Shown here: positions 58,701-64,000 of the stretch, one piece after another
Layout: each line of letters opens with the position of its first letter
Numbering within the stretch: the first letter of the stretch is position 1
DNA from: Acheta domesticus
Taxonomy: Eukaryota > Arthropoda > Insecta > Orthoptera > Gryllidae
Length of the DNA stretch: 64,000 nt
Direction: 5' to 3'
Assembly (NCBI GenBank): GCA_031308135.1
Contig: JAHLJT010000631.1
Span: forward strand, 228,742,636 to 228,806,635
Notes under the pieces: model-generated
Database searches by the model: none
Told to the model about the DNA's origin: nothing
What the model saw: only the letters and a program-made list of their open reading frames with translations
Program-made: the position numbers and the translations under genes

Positions 58701-61700
58701 TCAAATAAAGTATTTTGAAAACTCAAACATTTTCTGTGAAAATGAGCTTCAAATTTCGCATTTTTAGTAGCGCTAAAACGCTATTTTCTCTTATACGGCA
58801 CATAATTTTTAAAAGAAAATTGCCATTTATGACTAGGTTTTTGTGTTCTTTAATATTCTAACATTAATAATTCCGTTCTACCAATAGGAAACCGAAAAAT
58901 TAAGAAAATGACAAAAAATGTATTTTTGGCGGTGATAGGTGACAGCTGGCAAGAAAGAGTTTGTGGCAATTCCGAATCGCTAGCGAAGACCCAAGGAAAT
59001 AGAAAACTAATACGGGAAAGTCTGTGCCATTCTGTAGCATCACTAGTTCCAATTATCTCATCACATTCAATAACATTTCTTTAAAACTAAGTTTTTAGAA
59101 AAATAGAAAATTTCTCACATTCATGTAGGTAAATAAATTTAAAAATGTCATCTCTTTGAATTTCAAAGCAACGTAATTTTGGCCTAGAAGGAATTATTAG
59201 TCAGGATCGATCTTATATTCGAAATGCTTATGGTATAAGCTCTACAAAACATGTTTATTACAAAGGGTAATTCCTTTTCATTATTTTCTGATGTGATTTA
59301 ATAATGAGCTCCAGTTAATAAAATTCAAATAATTGAATTCTCCTACATTCACCAACTCTGCACAATCTTACCTCGGGATTGTTGAAAAGCAGATTCCTCG
59401 TTCAGTTTCAACAGATTCAAATTTGGAGCAGCAGTCGAAGGGTTCCCCGTTCCAAACGCAATCCTTCACCAGTTTTTCGCATGGCCATCTCACCTGCTTC
59501 CAAGTAAAAGTATATTAATTTGAATTAAGAAAATAACACTAATTATTTTCCTTTTCATTAAAATGTACAAGGACATTGTGATACGAAACGCACATTATTG
59601 AACATGAATTCACAGAAAACGATCTCCATATACTTCATTAACATCACGATATAGTTTTTCACAGGTACAAAGTTTTCTACGAAATGTTCGGCCCTGTTGG
59701 CTATTATCTCAAATGTAAAATTCAACACAATTAAAATCAAATTTACCATACATTTCGTGACCTACAAATAAAAAAAGGTTATATCAAACATTTTTTTCCA
59801 AAAATGACTTGATGTGATGTTTGCAATGGTAGTGATGAGATTTACATAACCTCTCAGGTACATTGATGTACTAAGTTTAGTTTCTGAAATACAGACGAGG
59901 TAAAATTACACTATCTGCAAAACGCATGTTCAAGTTCGTGAAAAAAAGGTTCTATCTGCTTCACCGCGTAAACCAATGTGTTTACATGTATGTGGACACT
60001 ATCTTGTTGGCTACCGTGTTTGCACTATTATCGCGGAAAGTGTCTAGGTATTATGAGATCTTTAGAGAAACTGTTTTAATTGCAATGTTAGGATTAAGTG
60101 AAATTGAAGACGCTGTTTTCGAGCATTCTTGTTCTGAATATGATTCTAGTGCTGTAAGCAGTGTTGATGAAGACGAGACATCAAGGAGACGTGTTAACGC
60201 AAAACAAGAAGGTAAACATATTTTTACAAATATCGAACTATTTATTCTTTATCAGGTATAATTAGCAATTAGCTAGAATTTATAATAGTTTGCCAAAACT
60301 GGGTATTTAGGAAATCCTCTCGATATCTGAATGAATGTCTCGCTAAATCTACGAAATTATGGATTACGCAACATCAACTACTTGCACTCCACTTCACATG
60401 TTGATATAATGATATAATGATTTTACTTCTATTTGGGTAATAAATGTATTGTTAACTTTTCGTTAGGCACGCATGAATCTAGTAGACCCAATCCGTTTTA
60501 AGAACTCAATATCTCGCTGTGTTATAGGTATAAGTTTTCGCAATCTGGTAGCATCCTGTGTTGAACGATTTTGCATCTGGAGGCAAGGTTACCAGCATAT
60601 AAATTGCAGAGAGATATATGTCACATAGCTCCTCTTTCCTTGCCGACACATGCAATTCTTAGAAAATCTTAGATCCGTGTGCTTCACTCGCGCTTTAGCA
60701 TCCGTGCGTACTTCCTGTGTTTGCGTTAGTACTTCCCTTATTAAATTGTCAACAAGTAAACGTTTTCATATGTAAATGGCAGATTATGTAGGAAATATCC
60801 GAGAACTTCTTTTAAAATACGATGTACGAAATTAATAGTTCGAAGAAAATTCTATGAATTTAGATGTGAACCATGATGTAGGCAAAGAGGATTTAGAAAA
60901 ATATAATATTTTGGAGGTCACTTATTTTTTCACAGCTATACAAACATGATAAACATACTGCCGATGGTGTTTTTTCTCATCTTCAAAATATTGCTGCAAC
61001 AAATTGGAGAATAATTTCTTTAGTAGACGGCGAGCAATTTATTTAGCATCGACGGAAGTACCTACACCAAGAACTTGACTAGAAACTTGTTACTCCAGGA
61101 GTTGCAAAGATGTAATATTTATTGTCTTCGAGAAGAAATTCCATAAATGCTGAAAGGAGTAACACTCCTTCCAACCCACAAAGTACAGAGAAAAATAAGT
61201 GCCGGTCCACTACAAAAAACGAAACTAGTGGTGCTACAGAATGGCACAGACTTTCCCGTATTGGTATTCTATTTCTTTGGGTTTGAGCTAGTTTTTTGAA
61301 CTATTTATGGAACTTGAATTATTTATAGAACGCCTCGTTTAGAGGTTATTTAAGGATATAGATTCAAAATCCTGTTGACTGTGCTGCGGGTTGCTTTTGA
61401 CGTAAATAATTCGTTTTGACGTAAATAATAGTGCAAACACACCAACATCCATTTTTATATTTATTGATTATATACCATAACATATTATATGTGTTTTAGG
61501 GATTTTGGTGTTTATTTTGACTTAATATTTTATTTCCAACGTGTATATTTAGTTTATAATTGTTTGTATGTTTGTCTCGTTTGAATCTACCACAATTACC
61601 TAAAGGTTCGAAACCACAGAATGGATCAGAGACCCATAAAACGATTTTTTATGTCCAAAACTCGCCCTTTTTCTGGAACATTACAACAACTTCTCTACAT

Positions 61701-63207
61701 CAGTAAGTAGAATACAATAACATCGAAACTATTGAAAATCTTGTCAAGTAGAGTCAAGTTTTTTAATGACCTCTGAACTGTCCACTAACGACGTTATATG
61801 TGTTATGTCCTTTAAATAAGAATTGCACGATAATTTAACAATAATTTATTAAGCCATTCATTACAAATGGTAGCCAGCCATATTGCCAATCCCGGGCAAT
61901 CTCCAATGCCCTGCCTAGCGACACGTCCGCCCCTGGACGTTTCCTGCTGATGCTGGCTGAAATCGTCTCCCCACGACGACATTCATCTGGCTGCTGTTTC
62001 TCCGGACTTGGCGCGTACCGCTACTCGTGGCACTCTCGGGGCTCTCTCTCCAGACTGCTGTCGGAGTGTCGGCCGGCTCCCTTTAAAGGGCCGATCTAGG
62101 CGGCGAGACTCGCTCCACGCCTCGAGCCTGCCGGACCGTGGCCACAGCCTGCCGCTGCCGCTGCCGCCGCCGATCCCACCAGAGCGCGCTGTCTAGATGC
62201 TCGCGCGCCAAATACAATACTTATGCGCGCCGTAATAAGCGCGACATAACAATATGAAAGCGGTCGTTACGGAGAGGTAAACATAACACTGAGGAGAAAC
62301 TAGATTATCTTATTCAACCATATTCAATGAACAGAAAGTTGTTTCAACAATCATAAATATGCTGTTTAGAATATTCACGTTTTAAATTCTCATAAAACAG
62401 AAATCTAAATAAAGCATGAGCATGATGCGGTTTCTTCAGAGGCAAATTCTCTAATGTATAAAAACGTATTACATAACTGCAGCAAAAACTTCTACAAAAC
62501 GTGTGCATGTGTCGAAACGTGGGCAAGTGCACTTACACAGAAGCCAACACTGACTTACATTCTTCAAAAATCCATATAAAATAGCACTACGATTTTTATC
62601 AGAAAAGTAATTACATGGAATTCTACACAAAAGCCACATATCTTCTTTGTTAAGCGGCGTGGGTATATTATATTCTGTCGCCAAGTCTAATGGATATTAG
62701 AAGGTTAGTCAGCGGGTTGGTTTCTCGAAGCAAATTGCAATACGAACAAAACTCACTTTTTGAGCCAATTCCTTCAAATTGAAATTAATATCACAGATGG
62801 GCGTATTTTCTCGTCGCAGTAGTGCGTGCATTCGATGCAGAATACGTCATACACAACGCTGTGGATTAGGGATGCGAAGGTCCAGTCGTTTTTGTATTCA
62901 GGATACGTTCTGCAATAATATTAAATTAATAAAGAACACAATTATTAAAGAATTTTTCATTACTTATAATTCCATGAAAGTAAAATTCAATTATGCCACT
63001 TACTTCAAGAAATATTCTGAGGATGCAGGAATTTTACTTGCACTTTCAGTCTCACAAATAAGAATTTGTGGAAAAGAAGTATTCCAGTAAAGATAATCGG
63101 TCTCTGCTGCAAAACTCACCGGATTATGCTTGTATGCATAATAAGACGATTTTGTAAGTCGATAGGTAGCAAAGCAAGAACCAGCCAACACTACAAGCCA
63201 AAATAAC
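37644..63207 (-). CDS. Pickpocket-like DEG/ENaC sodium channel gene, nine exons, both ends missing
   Basis: Exons in coding order: 63004-63207, 62757-62909, 62559-62686, 59372-59493, 53029-53116, 52771-52869, 37984-38167, 37852-37908 and 37644-37767. Together they give about 380 residues of a subunit that is usually 450-600 long. Seen: the end of the first membrane segment, the post-M1 motif FPQILIC, CVWNGEPFDCCSKFESVETE, the RKCKFPHE / YSQNNC / CNCTHHNMP Cys-rich series and CDCPSSCVEPEY. These are family hallmarks of arthropod ppk channels, which form amiloride-sensitive Na+ channels at the plasma membrane (known for the family). Six of the eight junctions keep phase and two do not work as read (see exons 2 and 3). 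The N-terminal and second membrane exons are not found. Introns of 3.1, 6.3 and 14.6 kb hold most of the mobile elements of this half of the window. Confidence 0.85.
37852..37908 (-). CDS. ppk exon 8 (57 bp)
   Basis: Acceptor 'cttgcag|CG', donor 'AAAA|gtaagt'. It encodes ESTICNIQGLRCLQEHNK, the 'iC.l.gl.CL' block that follows C.C...mP in the family. Phases fit exon 7 only with its GC donor, and fit exon 9 exactly. Confidence 0.85.
37984..38167 (-). CDS. ppk exon 7: main Cys-rich domain
   Basis: Acceptor 'gttttag|GTG' is in phase with exon 6. It encodes VKDMTNDDRLVYEDFERRKC, KFPHEKGSKRFDRYSQNNC and IVDCRANYQLSLCNCTHHNM, the 'R.C.f..E......Ys...C...C......C.C....mP' array that is almost unique to ppk/DEG/ENaC subunits. 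The best exit is a GC donor, CCAAAAT|gcaagt. Reading on instead reaches a stop after FNG near 37933. Confidence 0.9.
38168..39040. other. Intronic: GC-rich block and possible MITE
   Basis: 38380-38770 is GC-richer, with a 125-codon compositional frame on the minus strand (38367-38744). 38776 begins GAGCCGGTTTCACCACC after TTA and continues with several 'gcgttta' / 'taaacgcg' repeats. A similar block lies inverted at 46790-46890. A PIF/Harbinger-like MITE family is possible, but the right terminus was not found. Confidence 0.4.
39041..40007. other. Intronic AT-rich DNA
   Basis: No features are recognised upstream of the Penelope-like fragment. Confidence 0.4.
40008..40049. repeat. 42-bp palindrome
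   Basis: CAATCCTAGAAAATT at the left pairs with AATTTTCTAGGATTG at the right around TCTTTAAAGA, with a single G/T mismatch pair. There is no loop beyond the centre, so it is a cruciform-capable site. Confidence 0.9.
40060..40295 (+). pseudogene. Penelope-like element reverse transcriptase fragment
   Basis: Plus strand: AMRAILNHIEFKFNNKIYSQ, then KKGTLIGRP, followed after frameshifts by ELYLRYVDDTLIILPEID. The order 'f.f....Y.Q..G..MG.p' then 'RYVDD' is typical of Penelope-like RTs (the 'Q..G' block is less degenerate there than in LINEs). Stops separate the parts and the GIY-YIG nuclease is absent. The fragment is short and inactive. Confidence 0.7.
40296..41305. other. Intronic AT-rich DNA
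   Basis: 40296-40360 has inverted 'aaaaaatatctac' / 'gtagatatttttt'. Short frames at 40372-40714 and 41039-41260 show no motif. Confidence 0.4.
41310..42110 (-). pseudogene. Dispersed repeat protein remnant (LPPLHIELG / DEHGERFHQ type)
   Basis: Broken minus-strand frames give FEKKCAPNVCFVCKTAVLIE, LPPLHIELGERK, YLNRNYLK-like pieces, NMTLKIHFLDS, and then LGVLSDEHGERFHQ. From memory these motifs occur in order in a repeat-borne protein family scattered through insect, aphid and hydra genomes. I cannot name the transposon class. Frameshifts and stops throughout rule out function. Confidence 0.5.
42194..42320. repeat. Long hairpin, arms of 52-54 bp with 21-nt loop
   Basis: 42194-42247 (starting CACACATATTCTTGACATG) pairs with 42269-42320 (ending CATGCCAAGAATGTGTG), with only a few mismatches. 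The geometry resembles an oversize miRNA precursor or a tiny MITE. Neither strand codes. It lies in a ppk intron, so it would be transcribed with the gene in either case. Confidence 0.85.
42668..44224 (+). repeat. Family H full-length copy H6
   Basis: Its left end 'tttctttccctatatgtagtatagggaaagt' is written here only by its ends (tttctttcccta ... agggaaagt). The right end is 'gtgccattctgtagcaccactag'-type (closing caccactag at 44224). Length is 1557 bp. It is non-coding, and the interior repeats variants of 'ttttctcaaaaa.g.ctcc.a.ttttt' and 'tcgaaaattg'. It carries the ancestral unbroken sites used to time insertions in H2 and H8. Confidence 0.8.
44225..45909. other. Intronic GC-rich island with compositional ORFs
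   Basis: 44484-44506 is the 23-bp palindrome 'aactcgattaa-c-ttaatcgagtt'. 44510-44700 and 44840-45890 are GC-rich. Frames of 60-117 codons run on both strands (for example 44755-45105 minus and 44907-45260 plus), but their Arg/Ala/Pro-rich products have no motif. A poly-G run (45849-45858) and C runs (near 45421) occur. It may be retrotransposon LTR/leader DNA; no boundary was found. Confidence 0.35.
45910..46770 (+). mobile_element. Remnant flanked by 45-bp direct repeats, with a piggyBac-like end
   Basis: 'cttaaggcgctgctacatgc' followed by 'cgccacaatat' occurs at 45924-45954 and again at 46740-46770, with similar upstream bases. Between them an acidic frame (MKYSDDLCEEDGDVYALFCE, then AEDEENVNDDGSPETIEE after a frameshift) resembles acidic N-termini of piggyBac transposases. 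'CGGTAGTCAAAGGG' + TCAA at 46452-46469 looks like a piggyBac right TIR with a mutated TTAA. The left TIR was not found. The family call is tentative. Confidence 0.4.
46771..47455. other. Intronic spacer
   Basis: 46790-46890 resembles the complement of 38776-38880 (possible MITE). 47128-47155 is a GA-rich run. Nothing else is recognised. Confidence 0.4.
47700..48300 (+). pseudogene. hAT (ZMYM-type) transposase N-terminal remnant
   Basis: Plus-strand pieces: KHSVFRGFRKKSWL near 47757, then SIKKHNEKSQ near 48014, and MAFIIHELLALRGHDESED followed by SKDRGNFLDL at 48090-48180. The 'LafRGHdEs..S.n.GNF.el' string is diagnostic of hAT transposases related to ZMYM1/TTF-type proteins. It stops at 48299 without the catalytic or dimerisation domains. 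The hAT-like terminus CAGTGGCGGCTCGTGACAT (minus strand) at 48658-48676 may be its right end. Confidence 0.7.
48658..48676 (-). repeat. hAT-type terminal inverted repeat (single end)
   Basis: On the minus strand the terminus reads CAGTGGCGGCTCGTGACAT, a common hAT end. No partner was found to the left, so the element boundary and 8-bp duplication are not demonstrated. Confidence 0.55.
48735..49274 (+). pseudogene. Ty1/Copia integrase fragment
   Basis: CRTCFEGQKHLPETKRKQ (Cys of the zinc-binding GAG-pre-integrase and the GKQ-like motif) is followed after a frameshift by DLCGPFDVQSVEDSVSFMTF and IDEFSR, which carries the first catalytic Asp region. Then come IKYLFSDNENKYINHQF (DNG-like second Asp), GIRRKLTAPYTPAQNGIGER and KNLSLIETA (third Glu region), and NKFWAEA. 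The order and spacing are those of Copia integrase. A stop near 48897 and the frameshift disable it; protease and RT are absent. Confidence 0.85.
49431..49493. repeat. Hairpin, 17-bp perfect arms
   Basis: CACCTTAACCATTGATT (49431-49447) is complementary to 49477-49493 around a 29-nt loop. Confidence 0.9.
49494..49917. other. Intronic spacer
   Basis: Nothing is recognised. It is slightly GC-richer at 49500-49740. Confidence 0.4.
49918..51743 (+). repeat. Family H copy H7, diverged
   Basis: The left end is 'tttttactttcccatatacg' and the near-standard left 300 bp follows. The interior (50350-51200) has three diverged copies of a block 'tctacaactac...gaaatgtgctcatcaaaa...ggtcatgtt', a local triplication not seen in other H copies. 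The right end is degenerate ('tgttgtagcaccacta' at 51725-51738). It looks like a distinct H subfamily or a composite. Confidence 0.65.
51744..52770. other. Intronic DNA next to ppk exon 6
   Basis: No motif or repeat boundary is recognised in this kilobase. Confidence 0.4.
52771..52869 (-). CDS. ppk exon 6
   Basis: Acceptor 'gttttag|GTA', donor 'ACG|gtaaga', 33 codons in phase 0. VYLLAPDDVASMNADSVSMF, then TAKKSSLCELIFT, matches the 'v.ih.p.d.P......' stretch followed by the conserved 'e..i.i...' strand. The intron to exon 5 is 159 bp; the intron to exon 7 is 14.6 kb. Confidence 0.85.
53029..53116 (-). CDS. ppk exon 5
   Basis: Acceptor 'tttgcag|T' completes the codon from exon 4; donor 'CAC|gtaagt'. 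It encodes GSQTKPPNMVINKDTASPGI, then EFKITRAAH, corresponding to the 'GL.l.l' strand after the Cys-rich block. Both splice sites and phases agree with neighbours. A 73-codon frame beside it (53124-53345) is intronic. Confidence 0.8.
54065..54643. mobile_element. Penelope-LTR-like unit with nested inverted repeats and paired TATA boxes
   Basis: It is flanked by imperfect 13-bp duplications tggtgtttgagcg (54052-54064) and tggcatttgagcg (54644-54656). The outer inverted arms are about 54105-54175 and 54553-54635 ('gccgcgtccaaggcac' against its complement). The inner arms are 54177-54214 and 54292-54330 ('gagatggactgcgca' against its complement), each with a TATA box (tttatatatag, ctatataaacc). 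CCAAT-type sites lie between. The right arm carries the hairpin 'gatgaaggtc...gagaccgaaac', like the hammerhead-type hairpins of Penelope-like elements. No protein is encoded. Confidence 0.65.
54208..54302. promoter_or_regulatory. Divergent TATA/CCAAT arrangement within the nested unit
   Basis: TATATATA at 54209-54216 and CTATATAAA at 54293-54301 face outward in opposite directions, with attggcc (54227), attggct (54254) and ccaattgg (54276) between them. This looks like a bidirectional promoter core. Activity is inferred from sequence only. Confidence 0.45.
54833..55207 (+). repeat. Family H left-end copy H9, truncated
   Basis: It starts 'ttttttctttcccgtatg' and follows the H consensus to 'agattggagtaaaatat' at 55207, where unrelated GC-rich DNA begins. 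Confidence 0.75.
55208..56269 (+). other. GC-rich block and an ORF with an internal duplication
   Basis: 55208-55420 is GC-rich. The 136-codon frame at 55671-56081 contains a duplicated segment: 'gagatatcaagca' with 'gttgcagaatctg' at 55840-55880 returns at 55946-55983, about 105 bp later (SLVELQNLSE and GLVELQNLPE). I recognise no domain. It lies just 5' of a Gypsy gag remnant and may be the leader of that retrotransposon. Confidence 0.35.
56270..56750 (+). pseudogene. Ty3/Gypsy-type Gag (capsid) remnant
   Basis: Helical, charged pieces (KLARIESK, SEKLKIILEIGRFQMTVN, EQRSRAQESRQFLLKQMGKF) lead into MDVEEIYFYIQRFEQNARAD and ERWAHFLTCLMPHSVAG. This fits the 'd...Yl.rFe..a......e.Wa..L...L.g.A' core of Gypsy capsid domains. 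Stops near 56420, 56475 and 56690 break it, and no Pol follows. Confidence 0.65.
56751..57483. other. Intronic spacer with poly-C run
   Basis: 57194-57208 is an uninterrupted run of about 15 C. Otherwise nothing is recognised. Confidence 0.5.
57484..59046 (+). repeat. Family H full-length copy H10 (best reference)
   Basis: It starts 'tttttactttcccgtatacg' and ends 'ctgtagcatcactag', about 1.56 kb. The left terminus folds on itself (ACTTTCCCGTAT with ATAGGGAAAGT 45 nt later). The same 'acgggaaagtctg' sits about 35 nt inside the right end, giving asymmetric inverted repeats. The last 22 nt hold a weak stem (GTGC..GCAY), and the copy ends in CTAG. It has no target duplication, no TIR at the right tip and no open frame. 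These are features of Helitron-type (Helentron) non-autonomous elements. Confidence 0.8.
59047..59371. other. Intronic spacer next to ppk exon 4
   Basis: Nothing is recognised. Confidence 0.4.
59372..59493 (-). CDS. ppk exon 4: CVWNG / CCSKF Cys-rich block
   Basis: Acceptor 'gaagcag|GTG', donor 'CCGAG|gtaag'. It encodes VRWPCEKLVKDCVWNG, then EPFDCCSKFESVETERGICF, the 'sC.W.g..f.C...F.p..T..G.Cy' block that precedes the finger/palm region in ppk channels. It ends with two bases of a codon completed by exon 5. Confidence 0.9.
59500..61225. other. Intronic DNA, no supported gene
   Basis: A plus-strand frame of 111 codons (59926-60261) has a hydrophobic start and an acidic Ser-rich part (SEYDSSAVSSVDEDETSRRR), but no family is recognised. 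60895-61060 contains a coding-like piece (ADGVFSHLQNIAATNWRIIS) that I cannot place. Confidence 0.35.
61226..61290 (-). repeat. Family H right-end fragment H11
   Basis: 'actagtggtgctacagaatg' + 'gcacagactttcccgtatt' is the exact complement of the H right end. It ends after about 65 bp. Confidence 0.8.
61291..61800. other. Intronic spacer
   Basis: Nothing is recognised apart from the ATATG target site at its right edge. Confidence 0.4.
61801..62251 (-). mobile_element. Solo LTR 3 (5-bp target duplication ATATG)
   Basis: It has terminal inverted repeats TGTTATGTC / GACATAACA and is flanked by ATATG at 61796-61800 and 62252-62256. On the minus strand it has a GC-rich upstream region, a TTTAAA box near 62080 and an AATAAA signal near 61854. 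It is 451 bp, lies in the ppk intron between exons 3 and 4, and has no internal region. Confidence 0.9.
62257..62558. other. Intronic DNA next to ppk exon 3
   Basis: A 62-codon minus-strand frame at 62344-62532 has no ppk-like motif, and I do not treat it as an exon. Confidence 0.4.
62559..62686 (-). CDS. ppk exon 3
   Basis: Acceptor 'ccattag|AC', donor 'AAT|gtaagt'. The frame LATEYNIPTPLNKEDMWLLC, then RIPCNYFSDKNRSAILYGFL, ends in phase with exon 4. Its start phase (two extra bases) does not fit exon 2 as read. The match to the family is only general (Cys-containing extracellular region), so the call rests on position, splice sites and the phase with exon 4. Confidence 0.55.
62757..62909 (-). 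CDS. ppk exon 2, with apparent one-base loss
   Basis: Acceptor 'attgcag|A' joins exon 1 in phase and reads TYPEYKNDWTFASLIHSVVY, then DVFCIECTHYCDE. Staying in frame gives a stop (near 62778). A shift of frame at 'gagaaaatacg' (near 62805) gives NTPICDINFNLKELAQK up to the donor AAA|gtgagt, the plausible channel sequence. Either a base is missing (read error or real mutation) or the gene is broken here. Confidence 0.7.
63004..63207 (-). CDS. ppk exon 1 of window: membrane segment 1 and FPQILIC motif
   Basis: Acceptor 'cttcag|G', donor 'AA|gtaagt'. It encodes LFWLVVLAGSCFATYRLTKS (end of transmembrane segment 1), then NPVSFAAETDYLYWN and TSFPQILICETES. The FPxxxIC signature just after membrane segment 1 is the DEG/ENaC hallmark. 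The phase requires two nucleotides from an upstream exon that lies to the right of this window or was not recognised. Confidence 0.9.
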
Positions 63208-63570
63208 CTGAAGAACCGACAGAAAAATACACGTTTGTTTTGATTTTTCCATGTGTGAAAAAAAATTTTATTGATTTTTGGACTTTTGAAAAAGTTTTAA
63301 AATCAAGTTCGAATTTCTAGTCAATTTCATATTATTTTTCTTAAAAGCTTCCTAAAACTGCTGTAATGTTTAAATATTTCTTTGAAACAAAATGTGTAAA
63401 TTAATAATAAAAATTGTTAGATTTCCGGGACAGGTGACAATTGTCCAAAAATTACTAATACATGCTGGTACTACAATTATTTCGAACGAACATCTAATAT
63501 TACTACTTGCAAAATAATGAATTTAAAATTAATAGAATAATCGGCTTTGAAAAATATCTCAACGTAGTAT
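63208..63570. other. AT-rich DNA upstream of ppk exon 1
   Basis: No N-terminal ppk exon is recognised here. Confidence 0.4.
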
Positions 63571-63715
63571 TTTACTTTCCCGTATACGTAAGTATATACG
63601 TAGTATAGGGAAAGTTATGTAATGCTCAGCGAAAGGATGGCGAATTTTCGGCAGAACAAAATTCGTTGCCGGGCCGCGATAGCGAAAAAGTGGATAAATC
63701 CAGTTGGTAAATAAA
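63571..63715 (+). repeat. Family H left-end fragment H12
   Basis: It begins 'ttttactttcccgtatacg' and follows the H left end through 'tgccgggccgcgatagcg' and 'gtggataaatccagttgg'. It is truncated after about 145 bp. Confidence 0.85.
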
Positions 63716-63769
63716 GATCGGTTGGAAGATAAAAATCGGTCAGACAAGTGTTCTTTCTTGTTAAACATG

Positions 63770-64000
63770 GATTAGTCCAACGATGAGTTATCATCTAACG
63801 TTGAAACACTTGTCGCATCTTATCCTAAGGATCTGGATTTGAATCTTGCCGAAGATTTGAAACAGTTTCATTATTACACACTTTTGAAAATGAACGAAGA
63901 TAAAAGTATTCATGTTAATTATACTGATTTCTATAAAATCATTATAAATGATAAACTCCAGGCAGTTTTAAGAATCTGCCTTAGAATGTTTTTAACATTG
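63770..64000 (+). pseudogene. hAT (ZMYM-type) transposase fragment at window edge
   Basis: The frame reads LVASYPKDLDLNLAEDLKQF, then HYYTLLKMNEDKS and LQAVLRICLRMFLT. It resembles the region before the C-terminal dimerisation domain in ZMYM1-like hAT transposases ('L...Y..DL...l..El..F', '...vLRi.L.l'). It is open to the window end, so intactness is unknown. It is a different part of the protein from the 47.7-kb remnant. Confidence 0.55.

Noticed and set aside
59926..60261. 111-codon frame as a host gene
   Set aside because: It lies inside a ppk intron, has no recognised domain or splice context, and may be transposon debris.
1..64000. CRISPR arrays, operons, bacterial terminators or riboswitches
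   Set aside because: None seen. Repeats are microsatellites or transposons and the genes are spliced, as expected of a eukaryote.

Overview
This is a eukaryotic window, almost certainly from an insect or close arthropod relative with a repeat-rich, AT-rich genome. It has spliced genes with GT-AG introns, long microsatellites, many transposable-element families and no operons or bacterial signals. The host gene is arthropod-type: a pickpocket-like DEG/ENaC channel. I cannot name the species.

One host gene spans the right-hand part on the minus strand (about 63.2 kb down to 37.6 kb). Nine exons encode, in order, the first membrane segment with the FPQILIC motif, the Cys-rich extracellular region and the CDCPSSC motif of a pickpocket (ppk) sodium channel. 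The N-terminal exon and the exon(s) with the second membrane segment were not found. Its introns range from 70 bp to 14.6 kb. The large ones are filled with transposons, nested solo LTRs, hAT, Copia, Penelope-like and Gypsy remnants, and several copies of a non-coding repeat that I call family H.

The left half (1-37 kb) has no recognised host gene and is a palimpsest of mobile elements. 1-765: non-LTR reverse transcriptase remnant (minus). 772-1290: short tandem satellite. 2.2-6.4 kb: near full-length but broken R4/Dong-type retrotransposon lying in a (TAA)n tract. 6.49-10.86 kb: two copies of a non-coding dimeric repeat (family D) head to head, forming an inverted repeat with arms near 1.9 kb. 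11-14.5 kb: Dong fragment, then a reversed H copy split by a solo LTR. 14.8-15.4 kb: 650-bp long inverted repeat. 15.48-17.24 kb: internally deleted piggyBac with TTAA duplication. 17.35-19.09 kb: P-superfamily transposon with a spliced THAP gene and an 8-bp target duplication. 19.4-24 kb: H copy with a nested insertion, then hAT and non-LTR remnants. 24-37 kb: mostly unassigned sequence with a third D copy, GC-rich islands, a Harbinger-type MITE and H copies.

The strongest discovery candidates are: (i) family H, about a dozen copies with terminal features of a non-autonomous Helitron/Helentron; (ii) family D, a dimeric non-coding element found in TAA tracts; (iii) nested Penelope-LTR-like units carrying a shared hammerhead-like hairpin; and (iv) the transposon-swollen ppk gene with a probable GC-AG intron and a frame break in its second exon. 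Everything rests on reading the sequence by eye; no database search was run.
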